Source: Verrucomicrobiales bacterium
Lineage (GTDB): Bacteria > Verrucomicrobiota > Verrucomicrobiia > Limisphaerales > J093
Reading direction: 5' to 3'
Length of the DNA: 64,000 bases
Assembly: GCA_024233215.1 (NCBI GenBank)
Contig: JACKPW010000004.1
Location: forward strand, 329,067 to 393,066
Shown here: positions 8,851 through 17,222 of the stretch, in pieces
Numbering within the stretch: position 1 is the first letter of the stretch
Layout of the letters: each line of letters opens with the position of its first letter
Translations under genes and position numbers: made by a program
Notes under the pieces: generated by a model
Told to the model about the DNA's origin: nothing
The model's database searches: none
What the model saw: the letters and a program-made list of their open reading frames with translations, nothing else

Positions 8851-11800
8851 TCAAGGCGTGTAACTCACGCGGTAGAACTGCTGCGTGGCATCGGCTGGAA
8901 GCGTGTCCTCGATGCTCACTTCCGCCACGTCATCCCCGGCGTGGTGGTACTCCCGGATGACCTCCCAGCCATCAGCCGGCAGACTCCCGGTGGACTCGAC
9001 CCGGTAAGTGGTCCCGGCCGCCGCGCGCCACGTCAGCATCAGCTTGTCGTTCTCGACCCGGAAATCGGTGATGGTGACGCCACTGAAGGGGAACAGGTCA
9101 AAGCCGTTGGCCGTGCCATCCGCATCCGAATCGATGATGGGGCTCTCCCGCAACGGACGATTCACCCAGATGGTCTCGCCTGATGGCAGGGCGACGCTCA
9201 TCCCGCTGTTCGGCCCGGCGAACTCGCTCACCCAGTGGAGTCGACCCGGAAAGGCATTGGTCAGCGTGTTGAAGTCCATGTTCGCGTCCGCGAAGTAGAC
9301 CGTCAGGTTTGGCTCAATGACCAGGGTTTCCTCCAGGCTGTTCATCACCGCGGGACCGAGTTCCAGATAGTCCACGTACAACCCGTTCTGAGTTCCCACG
9401 CCGGCCAACTCCACGGTGGTGTCGAAGGACGGGTCGATCGTCAGACGCCCGAGCGCGACATTGTCCTTGAAGCCGGCGGCCACCGGGCCGCGGTCCTCCG
9501 CCGCCCAGGTCGAGCGCGTCAACTGGAACCGCGGGGCGGTCAGCGCGACGGTGGTGCCGAGCAGGTCGCCCTGCGCCGGTTTCTGGAGCAGGTGCACGCC
9601 CTGCTGCCCGCTCAAGAGAACCTCGGCATCACCGCCGATGTCCGCCAGCAACCCCGTCGCGTTCAGGTAGAGATTGCGACTGGTGATGTTGGTGCTGTGA
9701 CGCAGCTTCAGGCTGTCGGCATTGATCGCGAGATCGCCGCCGGCATCGATGCGTCCGCCGTCGAAGGTCATCGCCTCGGCCGTGAGTTCGACCGGGCCGA
9801 TGGGTTGGTAGAAGTAAATGTTGGTCCCGACGGTGATCGCCGGCGAGGCCACGATGTAACCCGAGTTGACGAGGTTCTTCACCCGGTAGCGATGCGCCAT
9901 GGCGGCGTTCGTGCCGCGGATTTCCACCCGCTCGTAGGGCACGGCGCGATCATCGCCCAGAATCATCTGGCCGGGCACGCTGATGACGCCTTCGTTGGTC
10001 AAACGCAGGAGGTCGGGGAAGTGCTCAACCTTCCAGTCCGTGATGGTATTCGGGAAGGTACCGCCGCCCACCACGCCGAGGAGCAGGGATCCCTTCGGGC
10101 CCACCTCGAGGTTCTCCGCCTGCACAAGCAGGGTTTCCACCACCCGGGTGGTGTCGGAGACGTAGACGTTGGTCCCGGTGGCGCCAAGCCCGGTGATGAA
10201 GCCCGGCCAGTGCGTGTTCATGCCCGTGCCATCCACCAACATGACGTGGATTCCCACCTGAATGGTGTTGGTGGTGATGGCATTGGTTCCGGGGTCATTG
10301 GTGACGGTGATCGAAGGACCGGTGGTGGGATCGTTGACGATGTTGGTGGTGGTGGTATTCGTGATCGAGTCCACCACGGTGTTCCAGGTGTTCGTCCAGA
10401 GCCCGCTCCAAGCCTGCATGTCGCCCGCGAATCGCCGCACCTCGGGAGTCACGAGATTGGCGAGTTCCAGAAAACCATTGGTGGCACCGACGGTGTACAA
10501 CACGTTGGGCACGTCCACCGACAACAGCTTGGTACTGACGAGATGCCGCGTGGAAAAGGCCACCGTGCCCTCTCCGCGCACCCGGGTTCTTTCCAGATTC
10601 AGCGTATCCGCCACCACGCTGATTTTCCCGGCAGCGTTGGTCGGGGAGCTGCCCGGGACTGCCGGGACGGCATTCAACGAGTTGGTGATCCGCGCGCCGT
10701 AGCCGGCGTAGAGATTGGTCACGACATCGTGGCTGTACCCGAGGTCACGCACGATGTTGGTGATGATCTGGAGCGTATAGTTGGTGGTGGTGGGCGGCAG
10801 CGCCGTGATGATCAGGTTCGTAATGACGTTGGTGACCGGAGCCGCTCCAGGATTGTAAATCAGCCGGGCGACATTGCTGGCGGAGCCGTTGAAATTGGGG
10901 GGATCGCCGAAGGCGAACTCCCAGGACGCGTTGCGGGTAAACTCGTAGCTGGCCGGGCGGTAGGGCATGTCGCCCGTGAGCATGTTGGTCACCAGCGCGT
11001 AGTTCGTGTCGGAGGCAAGCCGGTCGATCAGGTAGGCCGTGACCGTGTCCATTCCTCCGATGATGTTGTTGGTGAGTTCGGCGGAAAGCTGGAGGGTGGC
11101 GGTGGAAAAGGCGTTGGTGGGCAGGTAACTGGGGAAGAAGGTCACCTGCGAGTTCATGTCCGGATCCGAGTTGGCAACGAGCACAACCTGGTAGGTCCGG
11201 TTTGTGGAGTCCACGATATTGGTGTAGGCGAACCTCTTCGGGGTGTTGAGCGTGAAGGCATTCTGGCCCACAAAGGTGAACCCGCCGAACAGGTTGGTGA
11301 CGATGTGCGGCGGGGCGTAGCCGGCGCTGGTCGTGGGAAACGCCACCATGACCTGTGATGACCGGATCCGCGGAGCCTGCTCGGAGATACCCCAAAACAG
11401 GTCGGTGATGCCTTCGTCAGGCCAGTAGTTCGTGGTGCCCTGAAAGCCCGTCCCGAACAGGATCGGGGCAACGCTCAAGGCGCCCCGGCGCAAATCCACC
11501 TCTCCACCCTCCAACTGCATGACGCCCTCCGAACTGATCTCGAGCGTCCCGTGGTTGACCACCTTGTCCGCGTACACCTGCAGGGCACCGGGCCGCCCGC
11601 CCTGCTCCAAGGAAATGCCGTAGTCGCCCTCGGCGGTGACGGTCGCGCCCTGTTCGTTGACGAAGACCTGGCTGGGCCGGCGTTCCCCCGAGTCACTGAC
11701 GTGATCGAACACGACGCCGGGGCTGGCGTAGAAATCGCCCCGGTTCGTGTAGAAGTCCACGTTCATGAAGTCGTACGTGAACCCGTAGGTGTAGACGTTA

Positions 11801-11949
11801 AAGATGCCGTAGTTCGCGAACGCCAAGGCATCGATCTGCGGCACGTTGGTGACCGTGGTGTAGTTGAGGTACACCGGGATCGTGTTGGGGCCCGCCCAAG
11901 CCGCCCCTGCCACCAGGCCGCCACACAGCAAGTTGAGAATGCGCTTCAT
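8851..11949 (-). CDS. Large secreted Asn/Thr-rich protein, filamentous or beta-helix type
   Basis: A protein of about 1,032 residues with no recognised function. The ATG at 11949 gives MKRILNLLCGGLVAGAAWAGPN, a clean signal peptide; the longer upstream start adds only 11 unlikely residues. The body is rich in Asn, Thr and Val, with short beta-strand-forming segments such as ALQVYADKVVNHGTLEISS and TVTAEGDYGISLEQGG, reminiscent of filamentous haemagglutinin or autotransporter passenger beta-helices. No transmembrane barrel is seen at the C-terminus. The C-terminus carries the module shared with neighbouring proteins (GTTYRVESTGSLPADGW ... QFYRVSYTP). It starts 29 bases after the preceding gene and ends 12 bases before the longest start of the protease gene. 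Confidence 0.85.
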   Translation of the reverse strand: MKRILNLLCGGLVAGAAWAGPNTIPVYLNYTTVTNVPQIDALAFANYGIFNVYTYGFTYDFMNVDFYTNRGDFYASPGVVFDHVSDSGERRPSQVFVNEQGATVTAEGDYGISLEQGGRPGALQVYADKVVNHGTLEISSEGVMQLEGGEVDLRRGALSVAPILFGTGFQGTTNYWPDEGITDLFWGISEQAPRIRSSQVMVAFPTTSAGYAPPHIVTNLFGGFTFVGQNAFTLNTPKRFAYTNIVDSTNRTYQVVLVANSDPDMNSQVTFFPSYLPTNAFSTATLQLSAELTNNIIGGMDTVTAYLIDRLASDTNYALVTNMLTGDMPYRPASYEFTRNASWEFAFGDPPNFNGSASNVARLIYNPGAAPVTNVITNLIITALPPTTTNYTLQIITNIVRDLGYSHDVVTNLYAGYGARITNSLNAVPAVPGSSPTNAAGKISVVADTLNLERTRVRGEGTVAFSTRHLVSTKLLSVDVPNVLYTVGATNGFLELANLVTPEVRRFAGDMQAWSGLWTNTWNTVVDSITNTTTTNIVNDPTTGPSITVTNDPGTNAITTNTIQVGIHVMLVDGTGMNTHWPGFITGLGATGTNVYVSDTTRVVETLLVQAENLEVGPKGSLLLGVVGGGTFPNTITDWKVEHFPDLLRLTNEGVISVPGQMILGDDRAVPYERVEIRGTNAAMAHRYRVKNLVNSGYIVASPAITVGTNIYFYQPIGPVELTAEAMTFDGGRIDAGGDLAINADSLKLRHSTNITSRNLYLNATGLLADIGGDAEVLLSGQQGVHLLQKPAQGDLLGTTVALTAPRFQLTRSTWAAEDRGPVAAGFKDNVALGRLTIDPSFDTTVELAGVGTQNGLYVDYLELGPAVMNSLEETLVIEPNLTVYFADANMDFNTLTNAFPGRLHWVSEFAGPNSGMSVALPSGETIWVNRPLRESPIIDSDADGTANGFDLFPFSGVTITDFRVENDKLMLTWRAAAGTTYRVESTGSLPADGWEVIREYHHAGDDVAEVSIEDTLPADATQQFYRVSYTP

Positions 11950-11978
11950 CGCTTGAGTAAATCCAGGCATCAACGTCA

Positions 11979-13511
11979 TCACGGAGTGGTTCCGCCAGTG
12001 CCACCGGTCCCGATCGTGCCCGCTTGTCCGGTGACATTCGTATTCCCGCCGGTATTGGTCAGGAGCATCGGGGGCGCCAGCCAGGGACTCGGTCCCTCAC
12101 CGCTCCCGGTGGCGACGAGTTGCTCGATTTCCTGGATGCTGACCCCGGACGGGTAGACCACCGGAGCATTCGTCGTCCCGTCGTAGGAACCCCACCAAGG
12201 CACGTAGCTCCCGTCAATCTCGCCGCCGCCGCCCACGTTATAGAGGCTCAGTCCCAGTTTGCTGAAGGTAATGGTCTGGCCCGGCACCAACACGCCCGGT
12301 CCTTCCAGGGGCGGTGCTGCGGCACTTCGATTGACCGCCTCGTTGTTCACGTAACCCTGGGTGCGTGCGTAGAAGATCGGCACGGCCGGCCCCGCGATCC
12401 CGAGGTCCGCCGCGGTAAACAGGATGTCCGGGACCGTGATCGCCCGTTCCAGCACCTGGGTGTGAAGCACGCCATTGGTCACATAGTAGTCCGTCCAGCG
12501 GTTGGTCACCGGCTGGAAGAACCCGAGAACCGAGTCGAACTCCAACCGCTTGAGCAGCACCTGGTCCAGCCCCGGCCCCACGGCCGGACTGACCACCGGG
12601 GTGGTGTTGGTGGCAACGGTCCCGGTACCGCCGGGCGGTCCCCATGGATCGCCCCCATCCCCGGGCCCGATGATCAGGGGGGCGCCGGTGCTGGTGCTGG
12701 TGGAAACCACCGCATTCGTCGGAACCGTTTCGACGTTGTAATTCTGGGTCCGGTAAAGATAGCGCAACCCCGCCACGTCATCGCGCGTCAGGCCCGTGTA
12801 GAACAGCCCCGGCGAGAATGTGACCAGCGCGCCGGAGGCCAGAATCGTCCCACCGCTGAGATTCTGGGCCGACACGGAACTGACCGACGGCAAGGTCGGG
12901 TCGATCGCCACCTCGACCGCCTCGAAGGTCGGCGTGGCGTACGTCTGCAGGATTGTGTAGGTGTAGAGACTGCCGTTGACGTAGCTGCTGTAGGACCCGG
13001 TGAACGGATCGATGTTCCGGCGAATCACCGAGTAGAAGGGAATGTTGTTCACCACCACTCGCGAACGAAGCGTCCAAACATACCGCTCAGCGGGTGCCAA
13101 CCCGAGTTGCTCGATCAGAGCGGCGAGGGCCTGGGACTTGAGATCGAAGATGCCCAGCGCACTGGCCTGGTGGTTGAACCGGCGGGTGTCCAGCGGATAC
13201 TCGTGCAGGTCGGCGCTCATCGTGCTGAACTTGGGCAGCGCGTTGATAATGGCGACCGCCTTCTCGACCTCCGCGACGCCCCGGCTTCCGAAATAGTTTA
13301 CGAAGGAAGGATCGAACGCGTACGTCAACATGGGGAGGGTGTGACGGTACTCCTCGCCGATGTTCATCGGGCCGCCCACATCACCCAGCAGGTACCCGAT
13401 TTCCGCCGTCTGCCAGGCGGGCTCGATGCCCAGCAGGGAGAACGCCCGCGCCTGAGGGAGCGTGCCGCAGCAGAGCAGCCCGGTCGCAAGAATGCCGATG
13501 AATCGTCGCAT
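11979..13511 (-). CDS. Secreted protein of unknown function (matrixin-like C-terminal motif, no zinc site seen)
   Basis: About 510 residues. The ATG at 13511 gives MRRFIGILATGLLCCGTLPQARA, a signal peptide; the extra 34 codons of the longer open frame overlap the end of the preceding gene and are not protein-like. The N-terminal part contains GPMNIGEEYRHTLPMLTYAFD and AEVEKAVAIINALPKFS. The segment GLTRDDVAGLRYLYRTQ resembles the helix that ends matrixin-type metalloprotease domains, but no HExxHxxGxxH zinc motif is visible, so enzymatic activity should not be assumed. A Gly/Pro/Thr-rich linker and a second domain follow, and the protein ends in a Gly/Thr-rich tail rather than the shared C-terminal module. 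The gap to the upstream gene is 8 bases. Confidence 0.82.
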   Translation of the reverse strand: MRRFIGILATGLLCCGTLPQARAFSLLGIEPAWQTAEIGYLLGDVGGPMNIGEEYRHTLPMLTYAFDPSFVNYFGSRGVAEVEKAVAIINALPKFSTMSADLHEYPLDTRRFNHQASALGIFDLKSQALAALIEQLGLAPAERYVWTLRSRVVVNNIPFYSVIRRNIDPFTGSYSSYVNGSLYTYTILQTYATPTFEAVEVAIDPTLPSVSSVSAQNLSGGTILASGALVTFSPGLFYTGLTRDDVAGLRYLYRTQNYNVETVPTNAVVSTSTSTGAPLIIGPGDGGDPWGPPGGTGTVATNTTPVVSPAVGPGLDQVLLKRLEFDSVLGFFQPVTNRWTDYYVTNGVLHTQVLERAITVPDILFTAADLGIAGPAVPIFYARTQGYVNNEAVNRSAAAPPLEGPGVLVPGQTITFSKLGLSLYNVGGGGEIDGSYVPWWGSYDGTTNAPVVYPSGVSIQEIEQLVATGSGEGPSPWLAPPMLLTNTGGNTNVTGQAGTIGTGGTGGTTP

Positions 13512-13519
13512 AATGGGAA

Positions 13520-15393
13520 CTAGCGAATCCGAATGACGCGGTAGTAGGTGGAGGTTCCGGCGGGCGGCACCACGACGCTGACCTGGGGTTCCGCCGCGAA
13601 CCGGGGCCTTCAAGGGGACTCCAATGAGGCAGTTCGGTGGAGGTCTGCAGCTGATAGACGCTGCCCACCACGCCCTGCCAGCTCACGAGCAAACCCTGAA
13701 TGGTCGGCTCCATCTTCAGCTTGAGGACGCTTCCGCCATCCCTCGGATCCGTGCCGGCCAGGAATTCGTCCACCGTGCGCGCCCCATCGCCGTCAAGGTC
13801 CGCGGTGGGCGACGGCCAGTCCTTGGAATTGGCGCCCCAATGCTGGATCTGCCAGTCGTCCGGCAGTCCATCGAAGTTGTTGTCACGCCCCCAAGTGGTC
13901 CCGGAGGCGGCACCGGAGAGGGTGGATTCCTGTCCGGCCACCACATAGGCCAGCCGCGCAGTATGCGTTGTGCCGGGAACCAGATTCTCGATCACATGGT
14001 GTCCGGCGCCCGTGGTGACCGGGGTACCGGTTCCGTCGACATACACCTGGTAGCTCACGTCACCGCCATAACCCGCAAGCTCCGGCCAACTCACCAGAAG
14101 TGAGTACGAGTCCAGGGCGGCGACAAACGGCGCTTCCGGAGTCGGCAGGACCGCTCCTTTTGCATAGCGCTGACCCAGGACCTCAAAGCTGGCGTTGCCG
14201 CCGACGTAGCTGGTCCAGGCGGCCAGGAACCGCCCGGCCCCGTCGGCGACCACCGTCGGCTGAATCTGCTGGCTCACCGCCAGGGTGTTCACATGGAATT
14301 CCGGACCCTGCGGTTCCCCCTCGGTGGTCAGGAACCGGCCGTAGATTCCCTCCCGCCAGCCTTCCTGATAGCTGCTCGTCCACACCACCATGATGGTGGA
14401 ACCGTCAATCGCCATCGCCGGACCGTATTGGGGGCCCGTCAGAAACTCATTCACCCGGACCGGATTCCCGCGCGGGGTTCCATCCGCCTGGTACGAGGCG
14501 AGGAGCACGTCCCAGCTTTCCTGCAGGCTGCCAAGGGAGAGCGAACTCCAGGCGAGCGCAAAGCCGCCGTCGGGGGCGCCGGCGATCACGGGATTGGCGC
14601 AGAGGTTCGTATTGTTGTTCACCAGCACCTCACCCGTCAGCGGACTCCCGTCCAGTTGGTAACGGCGGGCGAACAGGTCCACGGAATTCTCGTACCGCTG
14701 CTGTTCCCCGATCCAGGCCACCACGAAATCGCCTCCGGCGAGACCCGCCACGGTGGCCGAGCGTTGATTGAAGGGAGTGGTGGTGTTGACCTGGAACTCA
14801 CCTCCCAGCTTCTCGCCCGCGGCGGAAACCCTCTGTCCGTAGACACCCTTCAGGCTCCCGTCCTGCAAGTCGCTGGTCCAGACCACCACCAGGCTCCCAT
14901 CCTTGAGCAGGCTGAGCTTCGGTTCGGTCTGGTTGCCCGCAACGGTGCTGTTCACCACGAATTCCGGGCCGAGGAACACTCCGTCGGCGCCGATGATGCG
15001 ACCGAAAATGTCCTGATCCCCCTGGGGGCCTCCCTGCCAGACGAAAATGGCGCCCGCGCCGGGCAAAAGACAGACCTGGGGATTCTCCTGATCACCCGCG
15101 GTGGTTTGATTGACCCGAAAGGTCTGGGCGACGATGGGGGAAAGGGAGTTGTTGAGGGCTCTGGCGCCGACCCCCAAACCGTTGCCGTCGACCGACGCAT
15201 CCTGCCAGACCACGTAGCCGCGGTCGCCAACCACGCTGAGCACGGGGCGGGTTTGGTCCCCCAGCAAACCGCGCGTGAGCGAATACTCACCTTCCTGCGG
15301 CGAGAAACCGGACTGGCCGTAAAGGAGAGTGGATCCCACGGCAACCAGCCCCGCAAGGGCGGGCCGCCTGGCAGCACGTAACAGTGTCAGCAT
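13520..15393 (-). CDS. Secreted repeat protein (beta-propeller-like) with FN3-like domain, one frameshift near its end
   Basis: First gene of the minus-strand secreted-protein group, about 624 residues after correction. The ATG at 15393 gives MLTLLRAARRPALAGLVAVGSTLLYGQ, a signal peptide. Residues ~30-400 are about seven repeats of ~55 residues around a VVWxDxxxDG...GxxxN pattern, such as YVVWQDASVDGNGLGV, suggesting a beta-propeller. A fibronectin-III-like domain follows, then an Asp-rich calcium-binding segment (NNFDGLPDDW, DLDGDGARTVDEFLAGTDP), then the shared C-terminal module (VYQLQTSTELPHW). Near 13605 one base is missing in a GGCCCCGG run. Restoring it gives VSVVVPPAGTSTYYRVIRIR and a TAG at 13520-13522, eight bases before the next start. 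Without the correction the frame runs on to 13381 with an implausible Arg/Pro-rich tail. Confidence 0.82.
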
Positions 15394-15589
15394 AAGATCG
15401 CGGCTTTCTAACAAAGGGGCTTTTTCTTGTCTATGCTTTCTTCCAACAAATCTCCACATCCGCCCCCGTTTTCATGGGCGAATTCGAGGTTCGCGCCGGT
15501 GCCGGAGTGGTCTTGATCAAAGCCTGCAACAGACCTCACCACAGCAAGTTGCCTGCCAGTCCCTGGTGCTTTCGTCGTCAGAGACGCTT

Positions 15590-16498
15590 TCACAAGAGCA
15601 CCCCCTGTTCCGGTTGCACGGCCCGCCGCAGGGACCGGAATCCCCACCGCTCGTAAAGCCCGCCCAGCCGGGCGGAATCCGACGGTTTGAGTTGCAGGTC
15701 CGCCCAAGGGACATGTTGGCCCACCGAGGGATCGAGCCGTACCAACGCCTGGTTGCGCACAACGTCTTCCCGCGCGATTTCGAGGGCCTGTCGGACCCGC
15801 TCCGGGGCCACCTCCCGCAGCCCCGAGTAAACGGCCTCACAGGTCCCGAACTGCTGCAGCAACGCGGCGGCGGTCTTCGGTCCCACCCCTGGAACACCCG
15901 GGATGTTGTCCACACTGTCCCCCACAAGGCTCAACCAGTCGACGATCTGGGCCGGCTCGACGCCGGTCCTCGTCCGCACCGCGGCGGGGTCCGTTGGGAC
16001 TCCATCGCGGTCCGCCGGATTGATCAGTTGAACGTCCTCACTGACCAACTGCATGAAATCCTTGTCGCTCGTACTGATCAGCACCCGGGCCCCGTTCTCA
16101 CGCCCGACTGCAGCGAGCCGGGCGATCCAGTCGTCGGCCTCGACCCCATTCTGGCACAACGAAAGGCAACCCCGGGCCTCCAGCCACTCCATCAGGCCAT
16201 CCATCTGGGCCGCCAGAGCGTCCGGCATGGGGGGGCGGTTGGCCTTATAGCCCGGGAGCACGGCCGTCCGTTCTTCGGCCAACCCTCCATCCCAGACTCC
16301 GGCGACGTGCGTCGGCTGCCACGTGCCCAGCAGCTTCTCAACCGCCTTGACGAACCCAAAGAGGGCGTTGGTGGGGGCACCATCCGGTCCGGTCAGGTTC
16401 CGAATGGCATGGAAGGCCCGGTACGCGTGCGCGTGGCCGTCAATCAGCAGGAGGACCGCTGCGGGGTCGCCTGCTTCGTTGTGACCGTGTGGAACCAT
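15590..16498 (-). CDS. Stand-alone 5'-3' exonuclease (FEN-like, PolA N-domain family)
   Basis: About 302 residues, corresponding to the 5' nuclease domain of DNA polymerase I without the polymerase; such proteins process RNA primers and flaps. Metal-binding and family motifs are visible: LLIDGHAHAYRAFHA near the N-terminus, ERTAVLPGYKANRPPMP, VEADDWIA, STSDKDFMQLV, and the helix-hairpin-helix region GDSVDNIPGVPGVGPKTA. The ATG at 16498 is preferred because the family starts just before the LLIDG strand; an upstream ATG at 16543 would overlap the terminator hairpin. It is monocistronic, between the pilus terminator and the secreted-protein group. Confidence 0.9.
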   Translation of the reverse strand: MVPHGHNEAGDPAAVLLLIDGHAHAYRAFHAIRNLTGPDGAPTNALFGFVKAVEKLLGTWQPTHVAGVWDGGLAEERTAVLPGYKANRPPMPDALAAQMDGLMEWLEARGCLSLCQNGVEADDWIARLAAVGRENGARVLISTSDKDFMQLVSEDVQLINPADRDGVPTDPAAVRTRTGVEPAQIVDWLSLVGDSVDNIPGVPGVGPKTAAALLQQFGTCEAVYSGLREVAPERVRQALEIAREDVVRNQALVRLDPSVGQHVPWADLQLKPSDSARLGGLYERWGFRSLRRAVQPEQGVLL

Positions 16499-16524
16499 CC
16501 GGAGTGGTATCAGGAAACCCGGTG

Positions 16525-16556
16525 AAACGCAGAGGGACGGCACCGGGCCGTCCCTC
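16525..16556 (-). terminator. Terminator at the end of the pilus/secretin operon
   Basis: A perfect 9-bp stem, GAGGGACGG (16532-16540) with CCGTCCCTC (16548-16556) and a 7-base loop, followed on the minus strand by GCGTTTCACC with a short T run. It lies 28 bases after the stop codon of the last secretin gene. Confidence 0.7.
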
Positions 16557-16583
16557 GATGAATCACACCCACAACGCTGGGGC

Positions 16584-17186
16584 CTAGTTGCCCGTTGGTG
16601 CGGAATCCGGTGCGAACGGCACCTGCTTCGGTACTTTGTTGGGGTCGTAAGGCAGGTTGTCCGGATCGTGCACGCGGTTGCCGGCCGGATCGATGATGGT
16701 CGGCGTGACGAAGATCACCAGGTTCTTCTTGCTGCTGGCCTTGCCTTCGCTGCGGAAGAGGCGTCCGAGCACCGGCAAATCGCCCAGCACAGGCACCTTG
16801 TCACGAACCTTCGTCACCTTCTCCGCGATCAAACCGCCCATGACGATGGTCTGGCCATCCCACACGATGGAGGTCGTGGTGACCTGACGAATCCGGAAAC
16901 GCGGGAGGGGAGTCGGAGCGGCGAGGTTGCCGACCAGCACTTGAAACTGGCCCGGATCATCGTAGCCAAGGAACTCGGTGAGGGTTGGCAGCAGGTTCAT
17001 CTGGATCGTGTAGCCGTCGGCCGACACGTGCGGGATCACATCCAGGGTCGGTCCCAGGGGAATCTGGGCGACCTGCGGCTGGATCTGAGCCACGGGCTGG
17101 GCCGGGTTGATGACCTGTGCGTAGCCCGTCGCTCCCGCGAAGCCTGCGGCGACCACGACTGCGATTACTCGGAAGAGCTTTGTCAT
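16584..17186 (-). CDS. Secretin, C-terminal pore fragment encoded as a separate exported protein
   Basis: 200 residues. The N-terminus MTKLFRVIAVVVAAGFAGATGYAQ is a convincing signal peptide. After a Gln/Pro-rich linker the sequence is the second part of a secretin (PilQ/GspD) beta-barrel domain: LGPTLDVIPHVSADGY, then VWDGQTIVMGGLI, the signature VPVLGDLPVLGRLFR, and NLVIFVTPTII. The N domains and first barrel strand are encoded by the gene just upstream, which ends 36 bases earlier in the same reading frame: TAA, twelve codons, then this ATG. The secretin family is normally one polypeptide, so the outer-membrane pore here may assemble from two chains. An operon terminator follows. Confidence 0.88.
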   Translation of the reverse strand: MTKLFRVIAVVVAAGFAGATGYAQVINPAQPVAQIQPQVAQIPLGPTLDVIPHVSADGYTIQMNLLPTLTEFLGYDDPGQFQVLVGNLAAPTPLPRFRIRQVTTTSIVWDGQTIVMGGLIAEKVTKVRDKVPVLGDLPVLGRLFRSEGKASSKKNLVIFVTPTIIDPAGNRVHDPDNLPYDPNKVPKQVPFAPDSAPTGN

Positions 17187-17222
17187 TGTATACCAGTCTG
17201 ATTGCTTGCCTGTTCGGATTCC

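Noticed and set aside
9235..11358. 707-codon plus-strand open frame opposite the large secreted protein
   Set aside because: Val/Gly/Arg/His-rich composition with no signal or domain; the minus-strand gene has a signal peptide and the shared C-terminal module.
11979..13511. Calling the 510-residue secreted protein a matrixin metalloprotease
   Set aside because: Only a C-terminal helix-like motif matches; the HExxH zinc-binding motif is not present.
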